Assembly: GCA_965279165.1 (NCBI GenBank)
Contig: OZ257140.1
Coordinates: forward strand, 3,162,001-3,226,000
Direction: 5' to 3'
Length of the DNA: 64,000 nucleotides
DNA from: JBAYIE01 sp965279165
GTDB lineage: Bacteria; Bacteroidota; Bacteroidia; UKL13-3
Made by a program: the position numbers and the translations under genes. The notes under the pieces were generated by a model. The model made no database searches, had not been told where the DNA came from, and saw only the letters and a list, made by a program, of their open reading frames with translations. This document shows, piece after piece, positions 26,672 to 34,470 of the stretch. How positions within the stretch are numbered: position 1 is the stretch's first letter; each line of letters opens with the position of its first letter.

Positions 26672-27091
26672 TTAATCCAAATGAATTATTCGCTTTCCGT
26701 CCGGTGTTATTGTTACCCTTATGGCAAAACAATCTTCTTCTTCCAAAAGAGGTTCTATTTTTTCCGGCCATTCCAGTAAACAGATATTTCCCGAATCAAA
26801 ATATTCTTCATAGCCAATATCCATTACCTCTTCCATATTTTTAATTCGGTAGAAGTCGAAATGATACACCATTTTTCCTGTTTTGGTAGGATACTCATTT
26901 ACCAGCGAAAAGGTTGGACTAGTAACTTCATTAGTTACTCCAAGATGTTGACAAATAACTTTAATTAGTGTGGTTTTGCCAACTCCCATTGCACCATAAA
27001 ACGCCCATATTTTTTTTCCTTTCGAAAGTTTAAAAAGTTGGTCTGCCACCAATGGCAAATCTTCTAAAGCATAGGGATTAATGGTTTCCAA
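26672..27091 (-). CDS. tsaE: tRNA threonylcarbamoyladenosine biosynthesis ATPase TsaE
   Basis: ATPase that works with TsaB and TsaD to make t6A37 on tRNAs reading ANN codons. 139 residues, usual length. P-loop GAMGVGKTTLIK, then the SPTFSLVNEY motif and HFDFYRI. It follows the acyltransferase-like gene by 2 bp, so the two are cotranscribed. Confidence 0.95.
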   Translation of the reverse strand: METINPYALEDLPLVADQLFKLSKGKKIWAFYGAMGVGKTTLIKVICQHLGVTNEVTSPTFSLVNEYPTKTGKMVYHFDFYRIKNMEEVMDIGYEEYFDSGNICLLEWPEKIEPLLEEEDCFAIRVTITPDGKRIIHLD

Positions 27092-27093
27092 TT

Positions 27094-28215
27094 CTAAAAT
27101 TTACAATTATAAGTATAATGTATCTTGGTTGTTTTGGCTCCTAATGCCTCAAATAAGGAATGCATTTTTGGATTAAAATCGCCTATCCAAGCCAATTCAG
27201 ATGAGGCCAATTTATGGTGGTGTTTAACCGATTCATATAATTTCATAATCATACCGGTTTCCAAACCAAGGTTCTGGTATTTGGGAACAATACCAAAAAC
27301 AATTCCCCTTACCCGGTCAATATTTCCAAACTTTTTAAACCATAGAAATTTAAGTTTTGAAATCAAATTAAACTTTCCTTTCAGGTGCTTGAAAATTAAA
27401 TTTACATCGATGGTATTGATATAAAATCCTGCCGGTTCGTTGTTGGCATAAGCAAACCAAATAATATCTTCCATTAAAATCGGACGTAGCGCTTTTAAGG
27501 TGGTCATTACTCTTTCCATGGTCATTGGGGTAAAGTCGGGACGATTGGCCCAGGCCTGGTTGTATATGGTAACAAAATCGGAAGCAAACTTATCGATATC
27601 ATTATCCCGGTAATGCTCAAATCGATACGACGTGTTGTTTAAAACACGGGATGCAATACGGTTAAATCGCTCATAATTGAAGTCGCCAAGTGTGATTTCA
27701 GAGGTAGATTGTTCTATGATCTTTTTAAAACCATACTCCTCAAAAAACGCTTGATAATAGGGCGGGTTATAATTCTCCAAATACGAAGGATTTTTAAACC
27801 CACTTACCATCAAACCCCAAAAGCGGTCTTTTTCACCAAAATTTATTGGGCCATCCATGCTTTTTAATCCTTTTTCCTGTAACCATGATTTACAGGTATC
27901 GAACAATAAAAAGGCGGCCGATTTATTTTCTATACATTCAAAAAAGCCTATTCCTCCGGTATATTCCCCATTTTGATTTTTTAATTTTTGGTGGTGAAAG
28001 GCAGCAATTCGACCTATTGGGTTGTTTTTATGGTCGAATAAAATCCATCGAATGGCATCGCCCGATTTGAAATAGGGATTATCGTCACGACTGAATACTT
28101 CTCGTATATCTTTCTCCAATGGATAGATATAATTCTTGTCATTTTTGTATATCAGATGTGGAATCCGAATAAATGCCTTTTCTTCTTTTTGGTTCGTAAC
28201 CGCTAAAATCTTCAT
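27094..28215 (-). CDS. GNAT-fold acyltransferase-like protein
   Basis: 373 residues. The C-terminal half resembles GNAT/FemAB-type folds: FYINTIDVN, then RGIVFGIVPKYQNLGLETGMIMKLYES, which fits the acyl-CoA pyrophosphate loop. The N-terminal half has PIGRIAAFHHQK and GFFECIENKSAAFLLFDT, another GNAT-like piece, so it may be a double domain. Common in Bacteroidota as a hypothetical protein. Substrate unknown. First gene of the pair with tsaE. Confidence 0.7.
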   Translation of the reverse strand: MKILAVTNQKEEKAFIRIPHLIYKNDKNYIYPLEKDIREVFSRDDNPYFKSGDAIRWILFDHKNNPIGRIAAFHHQKLKNQNGEYTGGIGFFECIENKSAAFLLFDTCKSWLQEKGLKSMDGPINFGEKDRFWGLMVSGFKNPSYLENYNPPYYQAFFEEYGFKKIIEQSTSEITLGDFNYERFNRIASRVLNNTSYRFEHYRDNDIDKFASDFVTIYNQAWANRPDFTPMTMERVMTTLKALRPILMEDIIWFAYANNEPAGFYINTIDVNLIFKHLKGKFNLISKLKFLWFKKFGNIDRVRGIVFGIVPKYQNLGLETGMIMKLYESVKHHHKLASSELAWIGDFNPKMHSLFEALGAKTTKIHYTYNCKF

Positions 28216-28283
28216 TAAAATATTTTACCCGTACTGCAAAAATATATTACTTTGCAGGCATCAAATTAAAATAGAATTCTGTT

Positions 28284-28823
28284 ATGCTGCAAATTGGAGA
28301 TAAACTTCCCGGATTTAATTTAATGGGTTACGACGATAAATTGCATTCTCATTTCGAGTTTGCAGATAAGTACGCACTCGCTGTAGTGTTTACCAGCAAC
28401 ACGTCTCCGGTGTCCCAGGCATATAGCCAGCGCCTGATAGATTTGTTCGAAAAATACGAAGAAGATAATTTGGGAATCATAGGCATAAACTCAAACGATT
28501 CGACCCAATCCGAGGAAGATTCGCTGGAAGGGGTAAAAAGAGCCACCTATCATTTTAAGTTGCATGAATTGCATTTTCAGTATTTAAAAGATGAAGACCA
28601 GAAGGTTGCCAAACAATTTGGTGCCAACCTTAATCCGGAGGTGTTTTTATTTAATTCGAAACGCGAACTGGTATACAAAGGAGCCATTGATGATAACTGG
28701 GAAACTGCAGCCGGTGTAACCCAAGCCTACCTCGAAGATGCAATCGAAGAAGCTCTCGATGGTATGGAAATTGATTTTCCGGAAATACCTTCAAACGGAA
28801 CGCCAATCATTTGGAAGAAATAA
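28284..28823 (+). CDS. Thioredoxin/peroxiredoxin-fold protein lacking cysteines
   Basis: 179 residues with the AhpC/TSA-like fold: GDKLPGFNLMGYDD at the N-terminus, AVVFTSNTSPVSQAYSQRL where relatives have the active CP, and GIIGINSNDSTQSEEDS. The catalytic site reads SNTSP; there is no cysteine anywhere in the protein. So it cannot work as a thiol peroxidase or reductase; perhaps a structural or regulatory descendant. Usual members of this branch carry a cysteine at that point. Confidence 0.75.
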   Translation: MLQIGDKLPGFNLMGYDDKLHSHFEFADKYALAVVFTSNTSPVSQAYSQRLIDLFEKYEEDNLGIIGINSNDSTQSEEDSLEGVKRATYHFKLHELHFQYLKDEDQKVAKQFGANLNPEVFLFNSKRELVYKGAIDDNWETAAGVTQAYLEDAIEEALDGMEIDFPEIPSNGTPIIWKK

Positions 28824-28873
28824 TTACACAATTACGTAACTACGCAATTACGTAATTACGTAACTACGTAAGG
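28821..28873 (+). repeat. TAATTACGTAACTACG array at a stop codon
   Basis: The stop TAA of the preceding gene is the first three bases of TAATTACACAATTACG, followed by further ATTACGTAACTACGC words up to the SDR gene. The same family recurs at 36475-36515. Confidence 0.7.
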
Positions 28874-28875
28874 CA

Positions 28876-29688
28876 ATGGAGTTAAAGGATAAAGTAGTTG
28901 TAATAACCGGAGCTTCATCAGGCATTGGCGAAGAAACCGCATATGCATTTGCTCAAAGTGGATGTAAAATTGTTCTTGCAGCCCGAAATGAAATAGAACT
29001 GAAACGGGTACAATCAAATTGCTTTAAATGGCATCACAATATTGTGGCTGTTACCTGCGATGTAAGTCGTGAACAGGATTGCAAACACCTGATTGATGTT
29101 GCAGTGGCTCAATTCGGAACCATCCATGTCTTAATCAATAATGCCGGAATAAGCATGCGGGCAGTATTTGTCGATGCAAATTTGGAAGTTATTAAAAAAC
29201 TGATGGACACCAATTTCTGGGGTGCAGTTTATTGCACCAAATTCGCACTTCCGGAATTGTTAAAAAATAGAGGTTCCGTTTTAGGAGTAAATTCGATTGC
29301 CGGATTAAAAGGTTTGCCTGCCCGAACCGGATATAGTGCCAGTAAATTTGCCTTACAAGGATTTTTTGAATCGCTAAGAATCGAAAACCGTAAAAAGGAT
29401 CTCCATGTTGGTATGATATTTCCGGGTTACACAGCCTCCAATATTAGGAAGGCTGCTTTGGATAAGCATGCAATGGCACAGTCGGAAACACCTTTAAAGG
29501 AGGATAAACTAATGCCTGCATCAACCGTTGCGGCACATATTGTTCAAATGGTAATCCATCGAAAACCTGAGCTGGTACTTACTTTGCAAGGAAAATTAAC
29601 CCGGTTATTAAATAAGTTTTTCCCCCGTTGGGTCGATAAAATGGTTTTTAACGTGGTGAGTAAAGAACCTGATTCCCCATTTTCCTAA
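28876..29688 (+). CDS. Short-chain dehydrogenase/reductase (SDR)
   Basis: NAD(P)-dependent oxidoreductase of the classical SDR type. 270 residues. Cofactor loop TGASSGIGEE, NNAG in LINNAGISMRA, a serine in VNSIAGLKG, and the catalytic YSASKFAL. The C-terminal region LTRLLNKFFPRWVDKMVF is typical of DltE-like members that may associate with the membrane. Substrate unknown. Confidence 0.9.
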   Translation: MELKDKVVVITGASSGIGEETAYAFAQSGCKIVLAARNEIELKRVQSNCFKWHHNIVAVTCDVSREQDCKHLIDVAVAQFGTIHVLINNAGISMRAVFVDANLEVIKKLMDTNFWGAVYCTKFALPELLKNRGSVLGVNSIAGLKGLPARTGYSASKFALQGFFESLRIENRKKDLHVGMIFPGYTASNIRKAALDKHAMAQSETPLKEDKLMPASTVAAHIVQMVIHRKPELVLTLQGKLTRLLNKFFPRWVDKMVFNVVSKEPDSPFS

Positions 29689-29689
29689 T

Positions 29690-29765
29690 AACCTCAACAC
29701 TCGTCCACCATAGCTTTAGCGAAGGTGGGCAACACCTCAACACCTTAACACTTCAACACCTCACT
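29690..29765 (+). repeat. CTCAACACCTTAACACTTC array with hairpin
   Basis: Words ACCTCAACAC / ACACCTTAACACTTC; it also contains CCACC-N14-GGTGG (about 29705-29728). The same words are at 40188-40250 (inverse) and 63277-63342. Confidence 0.65.
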
Positions 29766-29770
29766 AAAAT

Positions 29771-29947
29771 ATGCAATTCGGCTTTGAAACTTGTCCTTAT
29801 TGTGGTAGCATAGTTGGATTTGTATATGTTCATGGACATTATCAATGCAAACAATGCAATCAGAATGTTTTGCCATGTTGCGGAGGCGAACAATCAGAAA
29901 ACATTGATTCAACAACCGAAACGGATCAGACTGGCGAAAAGGATTGA
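29771..29947 (+). CDS. Small zinc-ribbon protein, 58 residues
   Basis: Translation starts MQFGFETCPYCGSIVG and has two CxxC knuckles, CPYC (8-11) and CKQC (26-29), then PCCGGE, and an acidic tail that ends TDQTGEKD. The spacing is right for one zinc site. It lies between an SDR gene and sufB, and ends before the suf operator and promoter. Small but with strong protein character; function unknown. Confidence 0.65.
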   Translation: MQFGFETCPYCGSIVGFVYVHGHYQCKQCNQNVLPCCGGEQSENIDSTTETDQTGEKD

Positions 29948-29990
29948 AAAATAGACTTTTCTAAAACATTTTTACACAAAGTTTGTCTTC

Positions 29991-30005
29991 TATTTAGACT
30001 AAATA
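29991..30005 (+). promoter_or_regulatory. Perfect palindrome, candidate operator of the suf operon
   Basis: TATTTAG-A-CTAAATA, 7-bp arms around one base. It ends 12 bp before the TAnnTTTG box and covers the place where the -33 element should be, the geometry of a repressor site. Rrf2/IscR-like or Fur-like control would fit an iron-sulfur operon, but no regulator gene is in the window. Confidence 0.5.
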
Positions 30006-30017
30006 CAAATAATTAGG

Positions 30018-30025
30018 TACATTTG
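30018..30025 (+). promoter_or_regulatory. -7 element of the suf promoter
   Basis: TACATTTG matches TAnnTTTG exactly, 17 bp before the sufB ATG. Its -33 partner would fall inside the palindrome at 29991-30005. Confidence 0.6.
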
Positions 30026-30041
30026 TAGTTCTAAATAAAAC

Positions 30042-31493
30042 ATGAGCGCAGAAGAGAATTTGGGTATAATTGATCAGGTTGTAAGTCAGGACTATAAGTA
30101 TGGATTTACGACCGATATAGAAATGGAAACAGCCCCAAAAGGGTTGACGGAAGACACTATTCGATTTATTTCGGCCAAGAAAAAGGAACCGGAATGGATG
30201 TTGGAGTGGAGATTAAAAGCTTACAAGCACTGGTTGAAATTAGACCAACCGAATTGGCAAAATTTTAATTACCCGCCCATTTCTTACCAAGACATTATTT
30301 TTTATGCTGCTCCAAAGGAGAAAATTAAACTGGATAGTTTGGATCAGGTAGATCCGGAATTGCTGAAGACCTTTGAAAAGCTTGGTATCTCCTTAACAGA
30401 ACAAAAACGATTAACCGGTGTTGCCGTGGATGCTGTATTTGATTCGGTTTCAATCGCCACTACATTTAAAGAGCAACTCAAAGAAAAGGGAGTCATTTTT
30501 TGTGCCATTAGTGAAGCGGTTCACGAACATCCAGAACTGATTAAAAAATACCTTGGTTCGGTGGTGCCTTATACCGATAATTATTTTGCTGCTTTAAATG
30601 CGGCTGTATTCAGTGATGGATCCTTTGTATATATACCCAAAGGTGTTCGTTGCCCGATGGAACTTTCTACGTATTTCCGTATCAATGCCGAAAATACAGG
30701 TCAGTTTGAACGTACATTAATTATTGCCGACGACGAATCTTATGTTTCTTATTTAGAAGGATGTACCGCCCCAATGCGGGATGAGAACCAATTGCATGCA
30801 GCAGTTGTTGAATTGATAGCCCACGATCATGCAGAGATTAAGTATTCGACAGTACAAAACTGGTATCCTGGTGATAAGGAAGGCAAAGGAGGGATTTTTA
30901 ATTTTGTTACCAAACGTGGCAATTGCGAAGGGGTTCATTCGAAGATTAGCTGGACACAAGTTGAAACAGGATCGGCTATCACCTGGAAATATCCGAGTTG
31001 TATTTTAAAAGGAGATTATTCGGTGGGTGAATTCTTTTCGGTTGCAGTAACCAACAACCACCAAAAAGCCGATACCGGTACCAAGATGATTCATATTGGC
31101 AAGCATTCAAAAAGCCGAATTGTGTCGAAGGGAATTTCTGCGGGTAAATCTCATAATACATACCGTGGTTTGGTTAAGGTGAATAAGAAGGCGGAGAAAG
31201 TTAGGAATTATACCCAATGCGATAGCATGTTGATTGGCGACCGTTGTGGTGCACATACTTTTCCATATATCGAAATAAACAATAAAACAGCGGTTGTAGA
31301 ACATGAGGCTAGTACCAGTAAAATTGGTGAAGACCAGATATTTTATTGCAACCAACGAGGCATCGGAACAGAAGAGGCAATCGGACTAATTGTTAATGGA
31401 TTTTGTAAAGAAGTATTGAACCAATTGCCAATGGAATTTGCTGTTGAAGCACAAAAATTATTGGCCGTTTCGCTCGAAGGAAGTGTTGGATAA
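30042..31493 (+). CDS. sufB: Fe-S cluster assembly scaffold SufB
   Basis: Scaffold subunit of the SufBC2D complex on which iron-sulfur clusters are built. 483 residues, usual length. Recognised from KGVRCPMELSTYFRINAENTG, SYLEGCTAPMRDE, and ISAGKSHNTYRG; the cysteine proposed to receive persulfide lies in NYTQCDSMLIGDRCGAHT. First gene of the suf operon, with palindrome and promoter upstream. Confidence 0.97.
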   Translation: MSAEENLGIIDQVVSQDYKYGFTTDIEMETAPKGLTEDTIRFISAKKKEPEWMLEWRLKAYKHWLKLDQPNWQNFNYPPISYQDIIFYAAPKEKIKLDSLDQVDPELLKTFEKLGISLTEQKRLTGVAVDAVFDSVSIATTFKEQLKEKGVIFCAISEAVHEHPELIKKYLGSVVPYTDNYFAALNAAVFSDGSFVYIPKGVRCPMELSTYFRINAENTGQFERTLIIADDESYVSYLEGCTAPMRDENQLHAAVVELIAHDHAEIKYSTVQNWYPGDKEGKGGIFNFVTKRGNCEGVHSKISWTQVETGSAITWKYPSCILKGDYSVGEFFSVAVTNNHQKADTGTKMIHIGKHSKSRIVSKGISAGKSHNTYRGLVKVNKKAEKVRNYTQCDSMLIGDRCGAHTFPYIEINNKTAVVEHEASTSKIGEDQIFYCNQRGIGTEEAIGLIVNGFCKEVLNQLPMEFAVEAQKLLAVSLEGSVG

Positions 31494-31552
31494 TAAATTG
31501 ATCGTAAAAAAGACTTAAGAATAACCGGGATAGATTCTCGGTAATTAGAATA

Positions 31553-32323
31553 ATGATGATGTTAGAAATAAAGAATTTAAAAGCAGCAATAGAAGGTAAG
31601 CAAATCCTAAATGGTATTAATCTGGTAGTAAATCCCGGAGAAGTGCATGCCATTATGGGACCAAATGGAGCAGGCAAAAGTACACTTTCGGCAGTATTAG
31701 CAGGACGGTCTACTTATGAAGTTACAGAAGGTACAGTAAGTTTAAATGATAAAAATTTATTGGAGATGTCTCCCGAAGACAGGGCCAGAGAAGGCGTTTT
31801 TCTTGCTTTTCAATATCCGGTTGAAATACCCGGTGTGAGTACCACCAATTTTTTAAAGACTGCCATCAACGAGAAAAGAAAGTACAAAGGATTGGAGCCG
31901 ATGGAGGCAACCGATTTCTTAAAATTTATGCGAAGTAAAATGGAATTGATGGAGATGGATAAATCACTTACATCAAGAAGTTTGAATGAAGGATTTAGCG
32001 GAGGAGAAAAGAAAAGAAATGAAGTGTTTCAGATGGCTATGTTGGAACCTACTTTAGCCATATTGGATGAAACCGATTCTGGTTTGGATATCGACGCCTT
32101 GCGATTGGTAAGTAATGGTGTAAACAAGCTCAGAAATGCAGAGCGTTCGTTTGTGGTAATTACCCATTACCAACGTTTGTTGGATTATATTGTTCCGGAT
32201 TTTGTGCATGTATTGTACAAAGGAAGGATTGTGAAAAGTGGGGATGCTTCACTAGCGAAAGAATTGGAAGAAAAGGGTTACGACTGGATTAAAAATGAAG
32301 TAGAAGCAAATACGATAGCATAA
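31553..32323 (+). CDS. sufC: Fe-S cluster assembly ATPase SufC
   Basis: ABC-type ATPase of SufBC2D; not a transporter. 256 residues. Walker A GPNGAGKSTLS, Q-loop FQYPVEIPGV, and the SufC-type signature FSGGEKKRNEVFQM. Three ATGs in a row (31553, 31556, 31559) make the exact start uncertain. Confidence 0.97.
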   Translation: MMMLEIKNLKAAIEGKQILNGINLVVNPGEVHAIMGPNGAGKSTLSAVLAGRSTYEVTEGTVSLNDKNLLEMSPEDRAREGVFLAFQYPVEIPGVSTTNFLKTAINEKRKYKGLEPMEATDFLKFMRSKMELMEMDKSLTSRSLNEGFSGGEKKRNEVFQMAMLEPTLAILDETDSGLDIDALRLVSNGVNKLRNAERSFVVITHYQRLLDYIVPDFVHVLYKGRIVKSGDASLAKELEEKGYDWIKNEVEANTIA

Positions 32324-32326
32324 CCC

Positions 32327-33619
32327 ATGAAATTAGCGGAAAACATAAGGGGAGAATTTACAGAATATCGCAACCAGGCTACTGAAGAAGATATTTATAA
32401 GGAGTTTCATGAAGATGCCTATGCCGAATTTGAACGTTTGGGTTTTCCATCCGTAAAACAAGAAGAATGGAAATACACCAATCTTCGTCCTTTGGCCGAA
32501 AAAGACTTTGGTTTGGTTGCCCATGCAGGTAATGCATCAGCTGAATTGTTAAAGAACTCTATTTCGGCATCCGTTAAAGCAAACCGGATTGTATTTGTAA
32601 ATGGCTATTTTAACGAGTCACTTTCTACTTTTTTAGAAACGGATAAATCAATATTACTTTTAAGTATCCACGAGGCAATTCGCAGTAAAAATGCTATGTT
32701 TGCGGCTCATTTTGGTAACTACGTTACCTTTAAGGATTCTTCACTGAATGCTTTAAATACAGCCATGCCAACCGGTGGTTTGTTTTTATATGTTCCGGAT
32801 AATACACAGGTTAAATATCCTGTTAGCATCATAAATCTTACGGAAGCAACCGAAAAATCAGTATTTGCCCAACCTCGCAACCTTATTGTTATTGGTAAGA
32901 ATTCCTCCTTGGTTTTAATTGAATCATATTATGCAACCGGAGTAAAAAGTGCATTTACCAATGCTGTTAATGAAGTGGTAGTTGGGGAAGGGGCCAATCT
33001 CGAATATTATAAAATTCAACGCCAAACAGGAGAGTCATACCAAAATAATTACACCCAGATTTACCAGAAAGCAAACTCGAAAATCAACCATGTAACCCTT
33101 ACATTGGATGGTTCAATCGTTCGAAATAACCTACATTTTTATATGGACGGCGAAAACTGTAATAGTTTGTTGTATGGCTTGTATTTAACGGATGGAGCAC
33201 AACATATCGACAACCACACAAGAGTAGATCATGCAAAGCCAAATAGTTTTAGCGACGAAAAGTATAAAGGTATATTAAAGGATAAATCTACTGCTGTTTT
33301 TAATGGCAAGATTGTGGTTCATTTGGATGCCCAAAAAACAAATGCTTACCAAAGAAACCAGAATATTTTGTTGAGCGATGATGCTACAGTAAACACAAAA
33401 CCGCAACTCGAAATATTTGCGGATGATGTAAAGTGTACGCATGGTGCTACCATTGGACAATTGGATGAAGAACCAATGTTTTATTTAAGAAGCCGTGGGA
33501 TTTCGGAAGACATGGCCCGAAAAATGTTGTTAACAGCCTTTGCTGAAGACATTGCTGAGAAAATAAAAATTCCTGAAATGGTGGCGTTGATGGAAGAGCA
33601 GATTACACAGAAGTTATAG
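32327..33619 (+). CDS. sufD: Fe-S cluster assembly protein SufD
   Basis: Partner of SufB in the scaffold complex. 430 residues. Beta-helix core with IDNHTRVDHAKPNSFSDEKY and the late VKCTHGATIGQLDEEPMFYL, which includes the conserved histidine. It starts 3 bp after sufC. The last codons, coding EEQITQKL, contain CAGATTACACAGAAG, which is also the unit of the repeat array that follows. Confidence 0.96.
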   Translation: MKLAENIRGEFTEYRNQATEEDIYKEFHEDAYAEFERLGFPSVKQEEWKYTNLRPLAEKDFGLVAHAGNASAELLKNSISASVKANRIVFVNGYFNESLSTFLETDKSILLLSIHEAIRSKNAMFAAHFGNYVTFKDSSLNALNTAMPTGGLFLYVPDNTQVKYPVSIINLTEATEKSVFAQPRNLIVIGKNSSLVLIESYYATGVKSAFTNAVNEVVVGEGANLEYYKIQRQTGESYQNNYTQIYQKANSKINHVTLTLDGSIVRNNLHFYMDGENCNSLLYGLYLTDGAQHIDNHTRVDHAKPNSFSDEKYKGILKDKSTAVFNGKIVVHLDAQKTNAYQRNQNILLSDDATVNTKPQLEIFADDVKCTHGATIGQLDEEPMFYLRSRGISEDMARKMLLTAFAEDIAEKIKIPEMVALMEEQITQKL

Positions 33620-33730
33620 AATAATAGAGCCACAGATTACACAGATTACGCAGAAGATATAATAAATTAGTGCCACAGATTACACAGATTACGCAGAAGT
33701 TATAATATAGTTGAGCAATAGATTACACAG
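33600..33730 (+). repeat. CCACAGATTACACAGATTACGCAG array upstream of GxxExxY gene
   Basis: Two 27-bp perfect copies at 33630-33656 and 33673-33699, plus partial copies at 33600-33619 (inside sufD) and 33721-33730, the last ending directly on the next ATG. Reverse complement of the words that follow the GxxExxY gene. Confidence 0.85.
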
Positions 33731-34156
33731 ATGGAAGACAGTGTAGAAATTTTAAATGATTCGAGTGAGGTAAATGATAATGCATCTCAATATATTTTAA
33801 AAGATGAAACATTTGAAATTATAGGAGCTTGTATGGAAGTTCATAAGGAATTAGGAAATGGATTTCTAGAAGCGGTTTATAAGGATGCATTAGAGATAGA
33901 ATTTAAGTTGAAGGATATACCTTATCAAAGAGAAAAAGCATATGAGATCGAATATAAGGGGCAAAAATTAAACCGAAAGTATATTGCAGATTTTATTGTT
34001 TTTGATCAAATAGTTTTGGAAGTAAAAGCACAGGAGATTATTGCTCCTGTTAACTATGCACAAACAATCAATTATTTAACAACTTCAAAAAATAAAATAG
34101 GACTGTTGGTAAATTTTGGTTCTAGTTCTCTTCAATATAAAAGACTAATTAAATAA
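33731..34156 (+). CDS. GxxExxY family protein
   Basis: 141 residues. The family-naming motif is G44-F-L-E47-A-V-Y50 in ELGNGFLEAVYKDALEIE. The later IADFIVFDQIVLEVKAQE has the D...ExK pattern of PD-(D/E)XK nucleases, and a Q with YAQTINYLTTS follows. So a small restriction-like nuclease fold is likely, function unknown. It is inserted between sufD and sufS and bracketed by inverted repeat arrays that touch its start codon. It looks unrelated to iron-sulfur assembly. Confidence 0.85.
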   Translation: MEDSVEILNDSSEVNDNASQYILKDETFEIIGACMEVHKELGNGFLEAVYKDALEIEFKLKDIPYQREKAYEIEYKGQKLNRKYIADFIVFDQIVLEVKAQEIIAPVNYAQTINYLTTSKNKIGLLVNFGSSSLQYKRLIK

Positions 34157-34470
34157 TAATCTGTGTGATCTGTGGCTAATAAAAACAATCTGCGAAATCT
34201 GTGTAATCTGTGGCTAAAAACAATCAGTGAAATCTGTGGCTAAAACAATCAATCTGTGTAATCTGTGAAATCTGTGGCTAATAAAAACAATCTGCGAAAT
34301 CTGTGTAATCTGTGGCAAAAACAATCAGTGAAATCTATGGCTAATAAAAACAATCAGTGAAATCTGTGGCTAAAACAATCAATCTGAGTAATCTGTGAAA
34401 TCTGTGGCTAATAAAAACAATCTGCGAAATCTGTGTAATCTGTGGCTAAAAACAATCCGTGAAATCTGTG
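34157..34470 (+). repeat. AATCTGTGTAATCTGTGGCTAA array downstream of GxxExxY gene
   Basis: About 310 bp of imperfect units built from AATCTGTG, CGAAATCTGTG and GGCTAATAAAAACAATC (each a separate word). Inverse orientation to the array upstream of the gene. The last unit supplies the start codon region of sufS. It is not a CRISPR: there are no uniform repeats with unique spacers. Confidence 0.85.

Noticed and set aside
34157..34470. CRISPR-like array
   Set aside because: Units are imperfect, of variable length and lack unique spacers; no cas genes nearby.
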